Part shown: in pieces, positions 30,884 through 40,898 of the stretch
Layout: each line of letters begins with the position of its first letter
How positions within the stretch are numbered: the first letter of the stretch is position 1
Origin: Phytopythium helicoides
Lineage: Eukaryota > Oomycota > Peronosporomycetes > Pythiales > Pythiaceae
Direction: 5' to 3'
DNA length: 64,000 nt
Assembly: GCA_024867545.1 (NCBI GenBank)
Contig: JANFNE010000019.1
Coordinates: 620,001-684,000, forward strand
Notes under the pieces: generated by a model
The model's input: the letters and a program-made list of their open reading frames with translations, nothing else
What the model was told of the DNA's origin: nothing
The model's database searches: none
Program-made: the position numbers and the translations under genes

Positions 30884-33019
30884 ATGGATCCGCGGGATGA
30901 GAGCGAGCTCACGATCCAGATTCCACCTCAGGACGGTTCACAGACAGAACGTACTCGTGGCACTTTTGGCGGGAGACAGCGATGGCTTTCTGCCAGTGGA
31001 GCACCATCAGAAACGTCACGAGCACCGGAATCGGTCACATCGCCTCGGAAAAGCATGAGCAAGATGTAAGAGCTGCCACCGAAAAGCTAGGATTGGAGGT
31101 TCATGTTGTTGATGATTCTGCCATTTACAGGAAGGTCACTGCGCCGTCGGTCGAACCGTTCTTGTCTTCGATTGGCATCATAGTGGGTGAGGAGACCCAG
31201 ATCGTCGAAAAAGAGGTCGACGAGGTCTCGAGTTTGCGACGAGTAAGCATCTTTTGGAATCACCATCCTCACGTTATTTGTCTTTGCCTATCTGACTCCC
31301 CTTTTCAACCTTCAGGAATTTGACACTGCCAAGAACATCAACTGGAGGAAAGAGCAGGAAATCAAGGTGAGCGTCGATGGACAGGCAGCATTCGTCTCCC
31401 TGACGATTCCTCTAACTGTGTCCGTATATCAATTGCAGAAACTGGAGGAAGAGGTCGAGAACATGACTCTGACACTGCACGGCAGGCTGTCTGATGGCGC
31501 AGCTGCCCGTAACAAGGCGGCAAGTATCGAAACAAAAGCTGCGCTGTACGAGGCCAAGCTGGCGGAGGAGTTGGCCGACCGTGGTGTGTACAGCCATATG
31601 ATTCAACGGCTTTCTCGTGAAGCCCTTGACGCCAAGAAAGAAACCCTCGCGCGCGAGTCGCATCTTCGCGTGTTACAACTCGAGCTCGACAGCGCAATGG
31701 CTGCGCTGTTGACAGCGAGGCAAGAGAAATCAGCAGCCGAGCTGCAATACAAGCAGGCATATACGGCATGGTGGGAGCGCAAGCAGCAGAATGTCCGCGC
31801 ACTGGAGGACCTGACTCAAGCTGTGGCACAGACCAAGCTTCAGCTAGATATTCTTGAGCAGCGAGAAGTGTCTCGTAAGCAGCATGTAGCTGCAGCACTC
31901 GGTGAGCTGCGAATGCGCGCGTCTCGCAAGTTGCGGCACGAGTCTTCAGCCCAGATGACTCACTTCTCGGAAATTCAGGAGGAACTGAGCGACACGGACT
32001 GGAAGCTACTGGAGGTTGAAGCCGAGCTCAAGAAGATCATCGAGGCTGCTGGTACGAACGACGTTGACAAAATTATCGCCAAGTTCGTTGGGCGAGATGA
32101 TGTCATGCGAGCACTCAAAGACGAACACACGGTCGCGGATGCACGGATGCGAAAGCTACGCGAGAAGCGAAAGCAACTTGAGGAGGCGCTCACCACTCTT
32201 CGTGGCGCTGCCGTCAACTCGCGCACCATTTACCAGGAGATGGATCAGACGTCCGAGCGCCTCAAAGACATCGAAAAGGAGGCGACGGCACTCGCAGATC
32301 GCTTCAACCGCTCCAGCGTCATGATGGATGCCTTCCGGGCTTGTCTGCTGAAGTGTCTCGCCAAGCTAGGATCAGTCAAGGGCTCGCTCGATTATGACGA
32401 CCACCACGAGCTTAGCCGTGCGCTTGAGACGCCATCATCTGACTTGCTGCACATGGTTGAGCAGAAACTCAATCGCGTCTTAGATGTCATCAATCGTGAA
32501 AAGGCTGAGCGCGAGCTGCACCGGTCCGAAGCCAATGCCAATGCGGCTAGTGAGAGCGACAAGTCGAGTTCAAATAGCTCCGGTGGAGTTAACAGCACAG
32601 TTGGAGCTGGCTCGCGAGCTCCTGCACCTGCCGAGAGTGAAGAGCACTTCATCCTTCGCATGTCAACCCCTGATACATCAGCTGGAAATGTACGTGTGCG
32701 TCCAAAGTCTCGCGTGACGGCTGCACGACCGCCAGTTGCGCCTCACGTTAGCCACACTGGTGCTCAACCGAGTAATGGGCATTTGCTGAGACGCGCAAAC
32801 GCAAGTGATGCTGGGGCTGGAGGTTCGGATCTTGCGAACGGAGACGAAGGGGAGAACTCCGGGTCTGGACCTGGGGTGGCTGCAGCTCAGGTTGGAACAA
32901 TCGAGGCTGGCGAAGATTTGATGGTGATCGATCGGAACATGCGCAAAAAGCTTGTGGGACTCGTCGTCAACCGCACCAAGCGCGGCAAGAAGACAGGGAC
33001 ACCAGCTGCGTCTATCTGA
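30884..33019 (+). CDS. Coiled-coil protein, possible outer-dynein-arm docking subunit
   Basis: Proposed CDS: join(30884..31065,31131..31242,31316..31366,31439..33019), 641 residues. The three introns are GT-AG (65-73 nt) and in frame. Residues about 80-420 are almost continuous heptad-rich helix. The stretch LKKIIEAAGTNDVDKIIAKF followed by VADARMRKLREKRKQLEEAL resembles the conserved segment of the ODA docking family (CCDC63/CCDC114/CCDC151), where a 'G-x-x-D-x-x-x-I-x-x-F' patch interrupts the coil. The last 150 residues are low complexity and end in a basic patch (RTKRGKKTGTPAASI). If correct, the protein would help attach outer dynein arms to the axoneme of zoospore flagella. Other long coiled-coil proteins could look similar, so the role is tentative. 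Confidence 0.65.
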
Positions 33020-33133
33020 GGAACAACATGCAGCACCACTTCTAGGACTATTAGCTCAACGTAACACGATTATTTTATTCACCATGTACGGGGAGATGTG
33101 CTTGCGCTCGGCGGCTCACGCCAAATTCGATTC

Positions 33134-35137
33134 TTAGAGACTCGCCTGGAGGAGCGGCTTCAGATACTGCTCGTAGCCCTCCGGAACCTGGGACTTGTTC
33201 AGAGGCTCGTCCGCCGCACGCTTCACAAGAGCACGGTAGATGTCGCCGTCGTAGCGGCCGATCGTCGAACTCAGCTCAAAGTCCGTGAAGTCCCACGCGT
33301 CCGTGAGCAGCACGCAGTTCTTGCGAATGACCGGAAGAAGAGCGACGATCTGCTTGCGAACGAGGTCTGCCTGGTGCGATGACAGGTAGTTGTCCTCGCG
33401 GAAGTCGCCGAGTGACTTGTTGATGAGCCACGCGCCAAACAGTGCGCCAAGCTGGGTGACAGCAGCACGCTCGCGTCCCGAAGGAATTGCGTTGATCCCT
33501 TCCGCAAAGCTCTCGAGGAGTAACAACTCAGCATGTGCAACGGATGCACGCGTCATGTACACCATGCAGGCATTGCCGTTGTTCTTGGTCGCTTGCATCT
33601 CCTTCGCCAACGTGACGAGCAGGCGAGTGGCGCGCACTTGGAAAGCTTCAATCAACAGCGAAAAATTGCCGAAGTCCTCACTGGTCTTCGCAGCACAGTG
33701 AAGACCCGGGTTCAGGAACTTCTTTGCGTTCACGATGAACTTCGTCGCCGGCTCGGCACTCACAGCAGCAGCGTTCTTCTCAGCGCCGAGAAGAGTCTTC
33801 AGCAGGTAACGCGCGTGCTGCTGGATGAGGACATCGAAGGTACCTTCAAAGGTGTTGGCGCCAACAATCTCCGCAAACAGATGTGCAAGGTTTCCAGACT
33901 GCGTGAAGCCATGACCACCGCAGAGGCGACGGCAGTTTTCGATTCCGTTGCTGATCTGCTCAGCGAGCCACGCCTTCAAGCCCGATGAAATCGCATGAAG
34001 AGTAGCAAGCTTCGCCTCAAACGAACCCTTGCCGTTCTGGATGATGTCCAGCGCCTCATCATGACGATCCATCATGCTGCGGCCGGCAAAGTTGGCAGCG
34101 TATGAGATCGCAATGTAGGGAAAGAGCGCGTTCTGCTGATTCTGGTAGTCCAGCACCTGGAACTCACCCTTGTTGTCGGGCGTACGGCCCTGCAAGCGAG
34201 CAGCGCTGAAGCGAGTAGTGATGGTGGCAGCAGCACCGAGTGACAAGCCGAAGCTTGAGAGAAGCGTGGCGCGGACGTTGACCATGGTGAGGTACACGAA
34301 CTTGTCACTCTTAGGCTTGACAAACGTGCCATCAGGAAGAACCTTCGCATAACGCATCATCATGTTCTCACGAGGAATGCGGACCTTGTGGAACGCGCAG
34401 TAGCCATTGTCGACGGCGTTGAATCCAACCTTCGGGCCAATGTCACCGACCTCAATGCCCGGAAGAGGCTGGTGGTCCTCAAGTGAGCGAAGCTGAACAA
34501 GGAAAGCCTGCACACCCACATCCTTCCCATCAAGGTACAGACGAGCGTGCACGATGGCGTGGTTTGCCGTCTTGCCGAGACCGCCGGGCCACCACTTGCG
34601 GCTCGTGAGCGTGGGCGAGTCGATGATGAATTCTTGGGTGGCCTTGTCGAAGGTGGCGACGGTCTCAATTCCCTGGACGTTGGATCCGTGTCCGAGCTCG
34701 GTCTGTGCGTACGCTCCAAGAATCTTGAAGTTCTTAGCAAGCGGCAGCCACTTGGCGCGCTGCTCGTCGGTTCCCTGGTTCTCGAGCGTGGGGATGAACA
34801 TGGACTGGTGCACGTCGATGCCGAGCGGCTCGCCCATGGCGCGGTAGACCGTCTCGACTTCCTTGGGGTCTGTGAGCTGCAGCTCCTGCAGCAGTTTCAC
34901 GTAGTGGTGCGCCTTCTTGAGCCCAAAGTTGTAGCGCTCCGTGTGGTTGCGGAAGATGTAGTCGCGGTCCGACAGCACCGGGTGCTTCTCCACGACCGCC
35001 AGCAGCTCCTTGCGCCGCTCGTTGGCCGCGTGGCCGCCGCGCAGCACGCCTGTAATGACCGAAGGGTCGATGTCGCCGCCCGCACGCTCCTTCTTGAGCA
35101 GCAGCGGCGCCAGGTCCTTGAGCTCCACGTTGGCCAT
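33134..35137 (-). CDS. Acyl-CoA oxidase 2 (array member 2)
   Basis: Intact, 667 residues from the ATG at 35137 (MANVELKDLAPLLLKKERAG). The frame is open upstream to 35230, but that start would add 31 residues absent from the paralogues. Same reaction as oxidase 1: FAD-dependent oxidation of acyl-CoA to enoyl-CoA with hydrogen peroxide release. Motifs: TELGHGSNVQGIETVATFDK, WWPGGLGKTANHAIVHARLY, RLCGGHGFTQSGNLAHLFAE and the catalytic Glu in ANTFEGTFDVL. It ends in ASL, a weak match to a PTS1 signal. Several stretches (for example 34360-34720) are nearly identical in DNA to oxidase 4 but less so to oxidase 1, which suggests recent conversion between members. Confidence 0.92.
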   Translation of the reverse strand: MANVELKDLAPLLLKKERAGGDIDPSVITGVLRGGHAANERRKELLAVVEKHPVLSDRDYIFRNHTERYNFGLKKAHHYVKLLQELQLTDPKEVETVYRAMGEPLGIDVHQSMFIPTLENQGTDEQRAKWLPLAKNFKILGAYAQTELGHGSNVQGIETVATFDKATQEFIIDSPTLTSRKWWPGGLGKTANHAIVHARLYLDGKDVGVQAFLVQLRSLEDHQPLPGIEVGDIGPKVGFNAVDNGYCAFHKVRIPRENMMMRYAKVLPDGTFVKPKSDKFVYLTMVNVRATLLSSFGLSLGAAATITTRFSAARLQGRTPDNKGEFQVLDYQNQQNALFPYIAISYAANFAGRSMMDRHDEALDIIQNGKGSFEAKLATLHAISSGLKAWLAEQISNGIENCRRLCGGHGFTQSGNLAHLFAEIVGANTFEGTFDVLIQQHARYLLKTLLGAEKNAAAVSAEPATKFIVNAKKFLNPGLHCAAKTSEDFGNFSLLIEAFQVRATRLLVTLAKEMQATKNNGNACMVYMTRASVAHAELLLLESFAEGINAIPSGRERAAVTQLGALFGAWLINKSLGDFREDNYLSSHQADLVRKQIVALLPVIRKNCVLLTDAWDFTDFELSSTIGRYDGDIYRALVKRAADEPLNKSQVPEGYEQYLKPLLQASL

Positions 35138-35430
35138 CGTGCAGTCCTTTCTCGAGGGGAAAGTCCTGAAGTGAACCAAGGTGTCGACTTGACCTGGTGC
35201 AACCTGTCGGAATCGATGGAAGCCTGCCACAAATGATGTTCAACATGCTATGTCAATGGATTAAACCAAATTCGTACTGACCCAAGATATTTTTATGTTG
35301 ACGTGATGATCTCGGTGTCTTGAGGGTGTCTAGAGGTATCTATACTGACGGAAATGGACCAAGTCTTTAATTAACTTGGATCAATGGGATGAAGAATACC
35401 CATGGCAACTTCAACTTGTTAAACTTGCGG

Positions 35431-37461
35431 TCAGAGCCTGCCGATGAGTGGCTTGAGGAACTCATCGAAGCCCTCGGGCACCTGTGACTGGTTCAAAGGC
35501 TCATCTTTCACTCGTTCCACGAGGGCACGGTAGATGTCGCCGTCGTAGCGACCGATGGCAGAGTTCAGCTCAAAATCCGAGAAGTCCCACGCGTCCGTGA
35601 GCAGCACAGCGTTCTTGCGGATCTTTGGCAAGAGGCTCAGCGCGTGCTGATGAAGCATGTGCGCCTGAGCTGATGAGAAGTATTCATCCTGACGGAGATC
35701 ACCGAGCGAGCGGAGGAGCAGCCACGCTCCGAAGAATGAGCAAAGGGTTGCGAGGGCAGCGCGCTCTTCGCGAAACTCCTTTGGCAGGCTCTCGACTCCG
35801 CGAGCAAAGCACTGCATCACCATGAGCTCCGTGTGGACAACTGATGCCTGACTAGTGAGGACCTTGCAGGCGTTTGCATCGTTGCCGGTAGCTACCATAT
35901 CGGCTGCAAGCTCTCGCAAAACTCGAGCTGCGCGAGCCGAGAATGCCTCCAGAAGTACCTGGGCGGAACCGAAGTCTTCTCCTTGCTTCACGGCGCACCT
36001 CAGGGAAGGATCCAAGTACCGGTCTACATTCGTTAAGAATGTAGTCGCTGAGTCTGTGCTGCTGGAGTTTGATCTGGTCGTAGTGTCAACAGTCTTTGAT
36101 GCGCGTTGGAAAGCCTTGAGTAAAAACAGCCCGTGTTGCAGTGACAACACGTCGAATGTGCCTTCTCCAGTGTTGACGAGCGCCATTTCGGCAAGAAGGT
36201 GCGCCAAACCACTAGAATTCGCAAAACCGTGGCCGCCGCAAAGTCTTTTACACCGCTCAATTCCATTTGTTGTCTCCACGCCAAACCAAGCCTTCATGCC
36301 GGATGAGAATGCGTGCAGGCTCACAATATGTGCAGGGAACGACGGGTCATCCTCTTCCAACGACCTCAATGTTGCATTAAGTCGGTTGATCATGTCTTGG
36401 TGCGCAAACACCGCAGCGAACGAGAGTGCAATCAGTGGGAAAAGCGCATACTGCTGGTTTTGGTAGTCGATTACCTGGGTCTCGCTTCTGCTTTCCGTGT
36501 TGTTCACAGAGCGCCCCTGGACGCGAGCAGCGCTGAAACGAGTGGTTATCGTAGAAGCAGCCCCCATGAACGCTGCTAGCTCGCCCATAACCTCAGCACG
36601 CCCTTGAACCATGGTCAGATACACGATCTTGTCGCTCTTTGGACGCACAAAGGTGCCATCTGGGAGCACCTTCGCGTACTTCATGAGCATGTTTTCGCGA
36701 GGAACGCGCACGTGGCGGAAGACACAGTAGCCATTGTCAATACTGTCCCAGCCGACTTTTGGTCCAACATCACCGACTTCGATACCGGGCATTGGCTGAT
36801 GGTCTTCCAGCGAGCGAATCTGGACGATGAAGGCTTGCACACCGACATCTTTTCCCTCCAGGAAGAGACGAGCGTGCACAATGGCGTGGTTGGCCGTCTT
36901 GGCGAGGCCTCCTGGCCACCACTTGCGACTCGTGAGCGTGGGCGAATTGATGGTGAACTCTTGGGTCTCCTTGTCGTAGGTGGCAACCGTCTCAATTCCC
37001 TGGACGTTGGATCCATGCCCGAGTTCCGTCTGCGCGTAGGCTCCAAAGATGCGGTAGTTCTTGGCCAGTGGGAGCCACTTGGCGCGCTGTTCTTGAGTTC
37101 CCTGGTTCTCGATCGTCGGGATGAACATGATGCGATGGATGTGATCTGGAAGACGCTCTCCGATGGCATCGTACAGCACGCGCTGGTCCTCCGGGCTCGA
37201 GTACCCTCCCTCCTTGACAAGCTTTGCGAAGCTGTGGATCTTCTCCAGTCCCTTTGTGTACCGCTCCGCGTGGTTCCGGAAGATCACGTCTCGATCCGAC
37301 AGTACTGGGTGCTTCTCGACAACCGCCACGAGCTGTTTGCGTCGCTCGTTTGCTGTCTTCCCGCCACGCAGCAACTCAGTCAGCACCTTGGGATCAACGC
37401 TGCCATTCTCGCGCTCCTTCTTGAGCAGCTGAGGCGCCAAGTCTTCGAGCTGGAGCGCCAT
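35431..37461 (-). CDS. Acyl-CoA oxidase 3 (diverged array member)
   Basis: Intact, 676 residues, the most diverged of the four. It starts MALQLEDLAPQLLKKERENG. Conserved parts include TELGHGSNVQGIETVATYDK, WWPGGLAKTANHAIVHARLF, RLCGGHGFANSSGLAHLLAE and the catalytic Glu in VNTGEGTFDVL. An extra 6-8 residues sit in VQGRSVNNTESRSETQVIDY, and a Ser/Thr-rich insert follows the catalytic region (TTRSNSSSTDSATTF). Its substrate-facing sequence differs from members 1, 2 and 4, so a different acyl chain-length preference is plausible but unproven. It ends GRL, which is close to but not a canonical PTS1. No frameshift was found. Confidence 0.92.
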   Translation of the reverse strand: MALQLEDLAPQLLKKERENGSVDPKVLTELLRGGKTANERRKQLVAVVEKHPVLSDRDVIFRNHAERYTKGLEKIHSFAKLVKEGGYSSPEDQRVLYDAIGERLPDHIHRIMFIPTIENQGTQEQRAKWLPLAKNYRIFGAYAQTELGHGSNVQGIETVATYDKETQEFTINSPTLTSRKWWPGGLAKTANHAIVHARLFLEGKDVGVQAFIVQIRSLEDHQPMPGIEVGDVGPKVGWDSIDNGYCVFRHVRVPRENMLMKYAKVLPDGTFVRPKSDKIVYLTMVQGRAEVMGELAAFMGAASTITTRFSAARVQGRSVNNTESRSETQVIDYQNQQYALFPLIALSFAAVFAHQDMINRLNATLRSLEEDDPSFPAHIVSLHAFSSGMKAWFGVETTNGIERCKRLCGGHGFANSSGLAHLLAEMALVNTGEGTFDVLSLQHGLFLLKAFQRASKTVDTTTRSNSSSTDSATTFLTNVDRYLDPSLRCAVKQGEDFGSAQVLLEAFSARAARVLRELAADMVATGNDANACKVLTSQASVVHTELMVMQCFARGVESLPKEFREERAALATLCSFFGAWLLLRSLGDLRQDEYFSSAQAHMLHQHALSLLPKIRKNAVLLTDAWDFSDFELNSAIGRYDGDIYRALVERVKDEPLNQSQVPEGFDEFLKPLIGRL

Positions 37462-37674
37462 GTGAAGAGACCACCACCTCTAAACAGATCCTTTGAGCAC
37501 TGCTCTCGAGGGAGTTGGACCGGGAATGAGACCGAAAGGAGGGAGTGAGGCTGGCGGGAAGAGCTCAGTTGAAGATGATACGACAGTCTTTACAATCAAA
37601 TGGTACGCGATTCTCATTCCATCATGCATGCTGGCATCTGTGCCAGCTCTACTCGTTACGCAGAGGCATCAAAT

Positions 37675-39661
37675 CTACAGACTGGCCTGGAGGAGAGGCT
37701 TCAGGTACTGCTCGTACCCCTCCGGAACCTGAGACTTGTTCAGAGGCTCGTCCGCCGCGCGCTTCACAAGAGCACGGTAGATGTCGCCGTCGTAGCGGCC
37801 GATCGTCGAGTTCAGCTCAAAGTCCGTAAAGTCCCACGCGTCCGTGAGCAGCACGCAGTTCTTGCGGATGACGGGAAGAAGGGCGACAATCTGCTTGCGA
37901 ACGAGGTCTGCCTGGTGCGATGACAGGTAGTTGTCCTCACGGAAGTCGCCGAGCGTCTTGTTGATCATCCACGCGCCGAACAGAGCGCACAGGTTGGCGA
38001 CGGCGTCGCGCTCCGCACCAGCAGGCAGGCTCGACACGCCCGACACGAATGCCTCGAGCAGCATCAGCTCTGCATGAGCAGGTCGACGCACGCGTCATGT
38101 ACACCATGCAGGCATTGCCGTTGTTCTTGGCGGCGTGCATCTCCTTGGCGAGCGTGATGAGAACGCGAGCCGCGCGCACCTGGAACGCCTCGAGGAGAAC
38201 ACCAAAGTCGGCGAAGCCAGCGCTCGTCGTAGCCGAGCAGCGAAGCGACGGGTCCGCGAACTTCTTGGCGTTGCGCAGGAATGCCGTCGATCCCTCCTGA
38301 GCGCTGGCGTGGCCAGAATCTTGAGCAGGTAGCGCGCGTGCTGCTGGATGAGAACGTCGAACGTGCCCTCGAACGTGTTAGAGCCCGACGATCTCGGCGA
38401 ACAGGTGCGCGAGGTTGCTGGACTGCGTGAAGCCGTGACCACCACACAGGCGGCGGCAGTTCTCAATGCCGTTGCTCACCTGCTCGGCGAGCCAGGCCTT
38501 GAGACCGGATGACACGGCATGCAGCTCGGCCAGCTTAGCTGCGAACGAGCCCTTGCCGTTCTTGATAATATCGAGGGCTGAGTCGTGCATGTTGACCATG
38601 GACACACCAGCAAAGTGGCCCGCGTACGACATGGCGATGTACGGGAAGAGCGCGTTCTGCTGGTTCTGGTAGTCCAGCACCTGGAACTCGCCCTTGTTGT
38701 CGGGTGTACGGCCCTGGAGACGCGCCGAGCTGAAGCGCGTGGTGATGGTCGATGCCATACCAATCGAGCGGCCGAAGCTCTTGATCAGGTATGCGCGGAC
38801 CTGCACCATGGTGAGGTACACGAGCTTGTCACTCTTAGGCTTGACGAACGTGCCATCCGGAAGAACCTTCGCATAACGCATCATCATGTTCTCACGAGGA
38901 ATGCGGACCTTGTGGAACGCGCAGTAGCCATTGTCGACGGCGTTGAATCCAACCTTCGGGCCAATGTCTCCGACCTCAATGCCCGGAAGAGGCTGGTGGT
39001 CCACAAGCGAGCGAAGCTGAACAAGGAAAGCTTGCACACCCACATCCTTGCCATCAAGGTACAGACGAGCGTGCACAATGGCATGGTTTGCCGTCTTGCC
39101 GAGACCGCCGGGCCACCACTTGCGGCTCGTGAGCGTGGGCGAGTCGATGATGAATTCTTGGGTGGCCTTGTCGAAGGTGGCGACGGTCTCAATTCCCTGG
39201 ACGTTGGATCCGTGTCCGAGCTCGGTCTGTGCGTACGCTCCAAGAATCTTGAAGTTCTCTGCGAGTGGCAGCCACTTGGCGCGCTGCTCGTCGGTCCCCT
39301 GGTTCTCGAGCGTGGGGATGAACATGGCGCGGTGCACATCGACGCCGAGCGGCTCGCCCAGCGCGCTGTACAGGATCTGGCGGTCGTTCTTGTCCGTGTA
39401 GCCGCCCTCGGTGATGAGCTTGACGTAGTGGTGCGCCTTCTTGAGCCCGAAGTTGTAGCGCTCCGTGTGGTTGCGGAAGATGTAGTCGCGGTCCGACAGC
39501 ACCGGGTGGCTCTCGATCACGCGCAGCAGCTCCTTGCGCCGCTCGTTGGCCGCGCGGCCCTCGCGCAGCACGTCCGTCAGCACGGACGGGTCGACGTCGC
39601 CGCCCGCGCGCTCCTTCTTGAGCAGCAGCGGCGCCAGGTCCTTGAGCTCCGTCTTGGCCAT
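37675..39661 (-). pseudogene. Acyl-CoA oxidase 4 (frameshifted; decayed or mis-called)
   Basis: The first 420 codons (39661 to about 38385) read cleanly: MAKTELKDLAPLLLKKERAG, TELGHGSNVQGIETVATFDK, RLCGGHGFTQSSNLAHLFAE. The frame then breaks near 38385 (an extra G in GTCGGG before CTCTAACACG), near 38310 (one base short after LLKILATP) and near 38082 (one extra base before PAHAELMLLEAF). Between breaks the protein stays family-like, including GTFDVLIQQHARYLLK, and ends LLQASL. Conserved codons with no internal missense decay favour consensus errors or very recent loss over an old pseudogene. If intact it would be a fourth peroxisomal acyl-CoA oxidase, closest to oxidase 2. Confidence 0.8.
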
Positions 39662-40898
39662 TGCGAGGTGGGCTGGCTGCGTGCTGGGGGTCCGATTGAG
39701 GAATGACCACGTCGGTCGGAGGTTGGCGATGGCGGTAGCGACCTGTGAGAATTGGTGTATTTGACTGAATGATATCTGATATGAATAGCTCTAGAGACTT
39801 TTCCTCCCCGTCTAGCATTTTGTGCCTGGCCAAAATTGATGCGGACGCGACTTGGCGGATTCTGACGTGGCGAGATGGTGTTGACACTCGTTTTACGTAA
39901 ACCATTTCACGTTTAGATAAGTACATTTTGAGCTATTATTTTAGAGTGTACTGATATAGTATCACGGATGAATGTACTGTGATGACCACCTAATTTTGTT
40001 TGACGTATCAATGCTGCCGAGATGTTGAAGTTGGACGCCAGCATTGAGCACTTCCGGCGTGGTGGTGGTAGTGACTGCTCCCGCGTCAGGTGCACGCCGA
40101 TCATCGCTTCAAGTGGTGTTTGAGGCACTGCCGTAAGCATTCGCCATGATGATTCCCTCCGAGTTCGCATCGCGTCGAAGTTTTCGTTCGAGTGATGTCA
40201 CTCTGCGATAATGGAACTATGGCTGGCAAATCTCACAATCTCCTGCTGTGTTGTGTGTATCGCTACTCCTCTGCTTCGAATCCGTTCGTTCGCGAGGTCC
40301 TTGGTAGCGATGACAATTGTTTCAAGGCTAGGTGCTGAGGTATAGTTGGTGTGGTCTCTAGCGCGATAGTGGCTATTTCTGAAGATGGTATCCAAGGCTG
40401 ATGCAGCTCCGCTCCGATGAGCGCGCTCGGAGTTCAAATCGGTCGATTATTGCACATGTGATTGATATACTTGGCGGGTACGTCATCTGCTGTCGAGCGA
40501 GCTAACGTTTACGAGATGCTTGGGGGCATCCACTCGGTCTCTGCTGAGCAAAAGGAAAACAATGCTATCCTCCACGTAGAGAACCCCGCTTCATGGCTGC
40601 CCGATCACAAGCAGGAACCGAAACAGAGACGTTTGGCGAGTACGCTCATGCTGCAGCTGAGCGTGTTCATTCTTGTATCCGTCTCGGTCTGGTGATCTTG
40701 CACCAGTGGAGGATTTTTGGAGCCCCAAGCACTGCACGTGCAAAATGATGAAGACCGCAACAATACAAAAGACTCGAAGGCAAAAACTCTGAGCAAGATC
40801 CGTCTATTCTGTCGGCTTACTATCGTGAACACACAGAGCCTCGACAGAGAGGAGGAATTGATACCACACACTCACCATGTGGTCGCAAATAATCGCAT
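39662..40898. other. Spacer between oxidase and peptidase arrays
   Basis: About 1.2 kb separating two tandem gene families. Only short ORFs with no recognisable motif occur (the longest about 90 codons). The left end should contain the oxidase-4 promoter. I see no transposon termini. Confidence 0.5.

Noticed and set aside
35138..35230. N-terminal extension of acyl-CoA oxidase 2 (31 codons)
   Set aside because: The frame is open, but the three paralogues all start at the position equivalent to 35137 and the extra residues resemble neither an oxidase nor a targeting signal.
38585..39706. 373-codon plus-strand ORF opposite acyl-CoA oxidase 4, with similar ones at 25913-26731, 34547-35236 and 36604-37548
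   Set aside because: All are antisense shadows of GC-rich oxidase coding sequence in the same relative frame. They are conserved only because the sense strand is.
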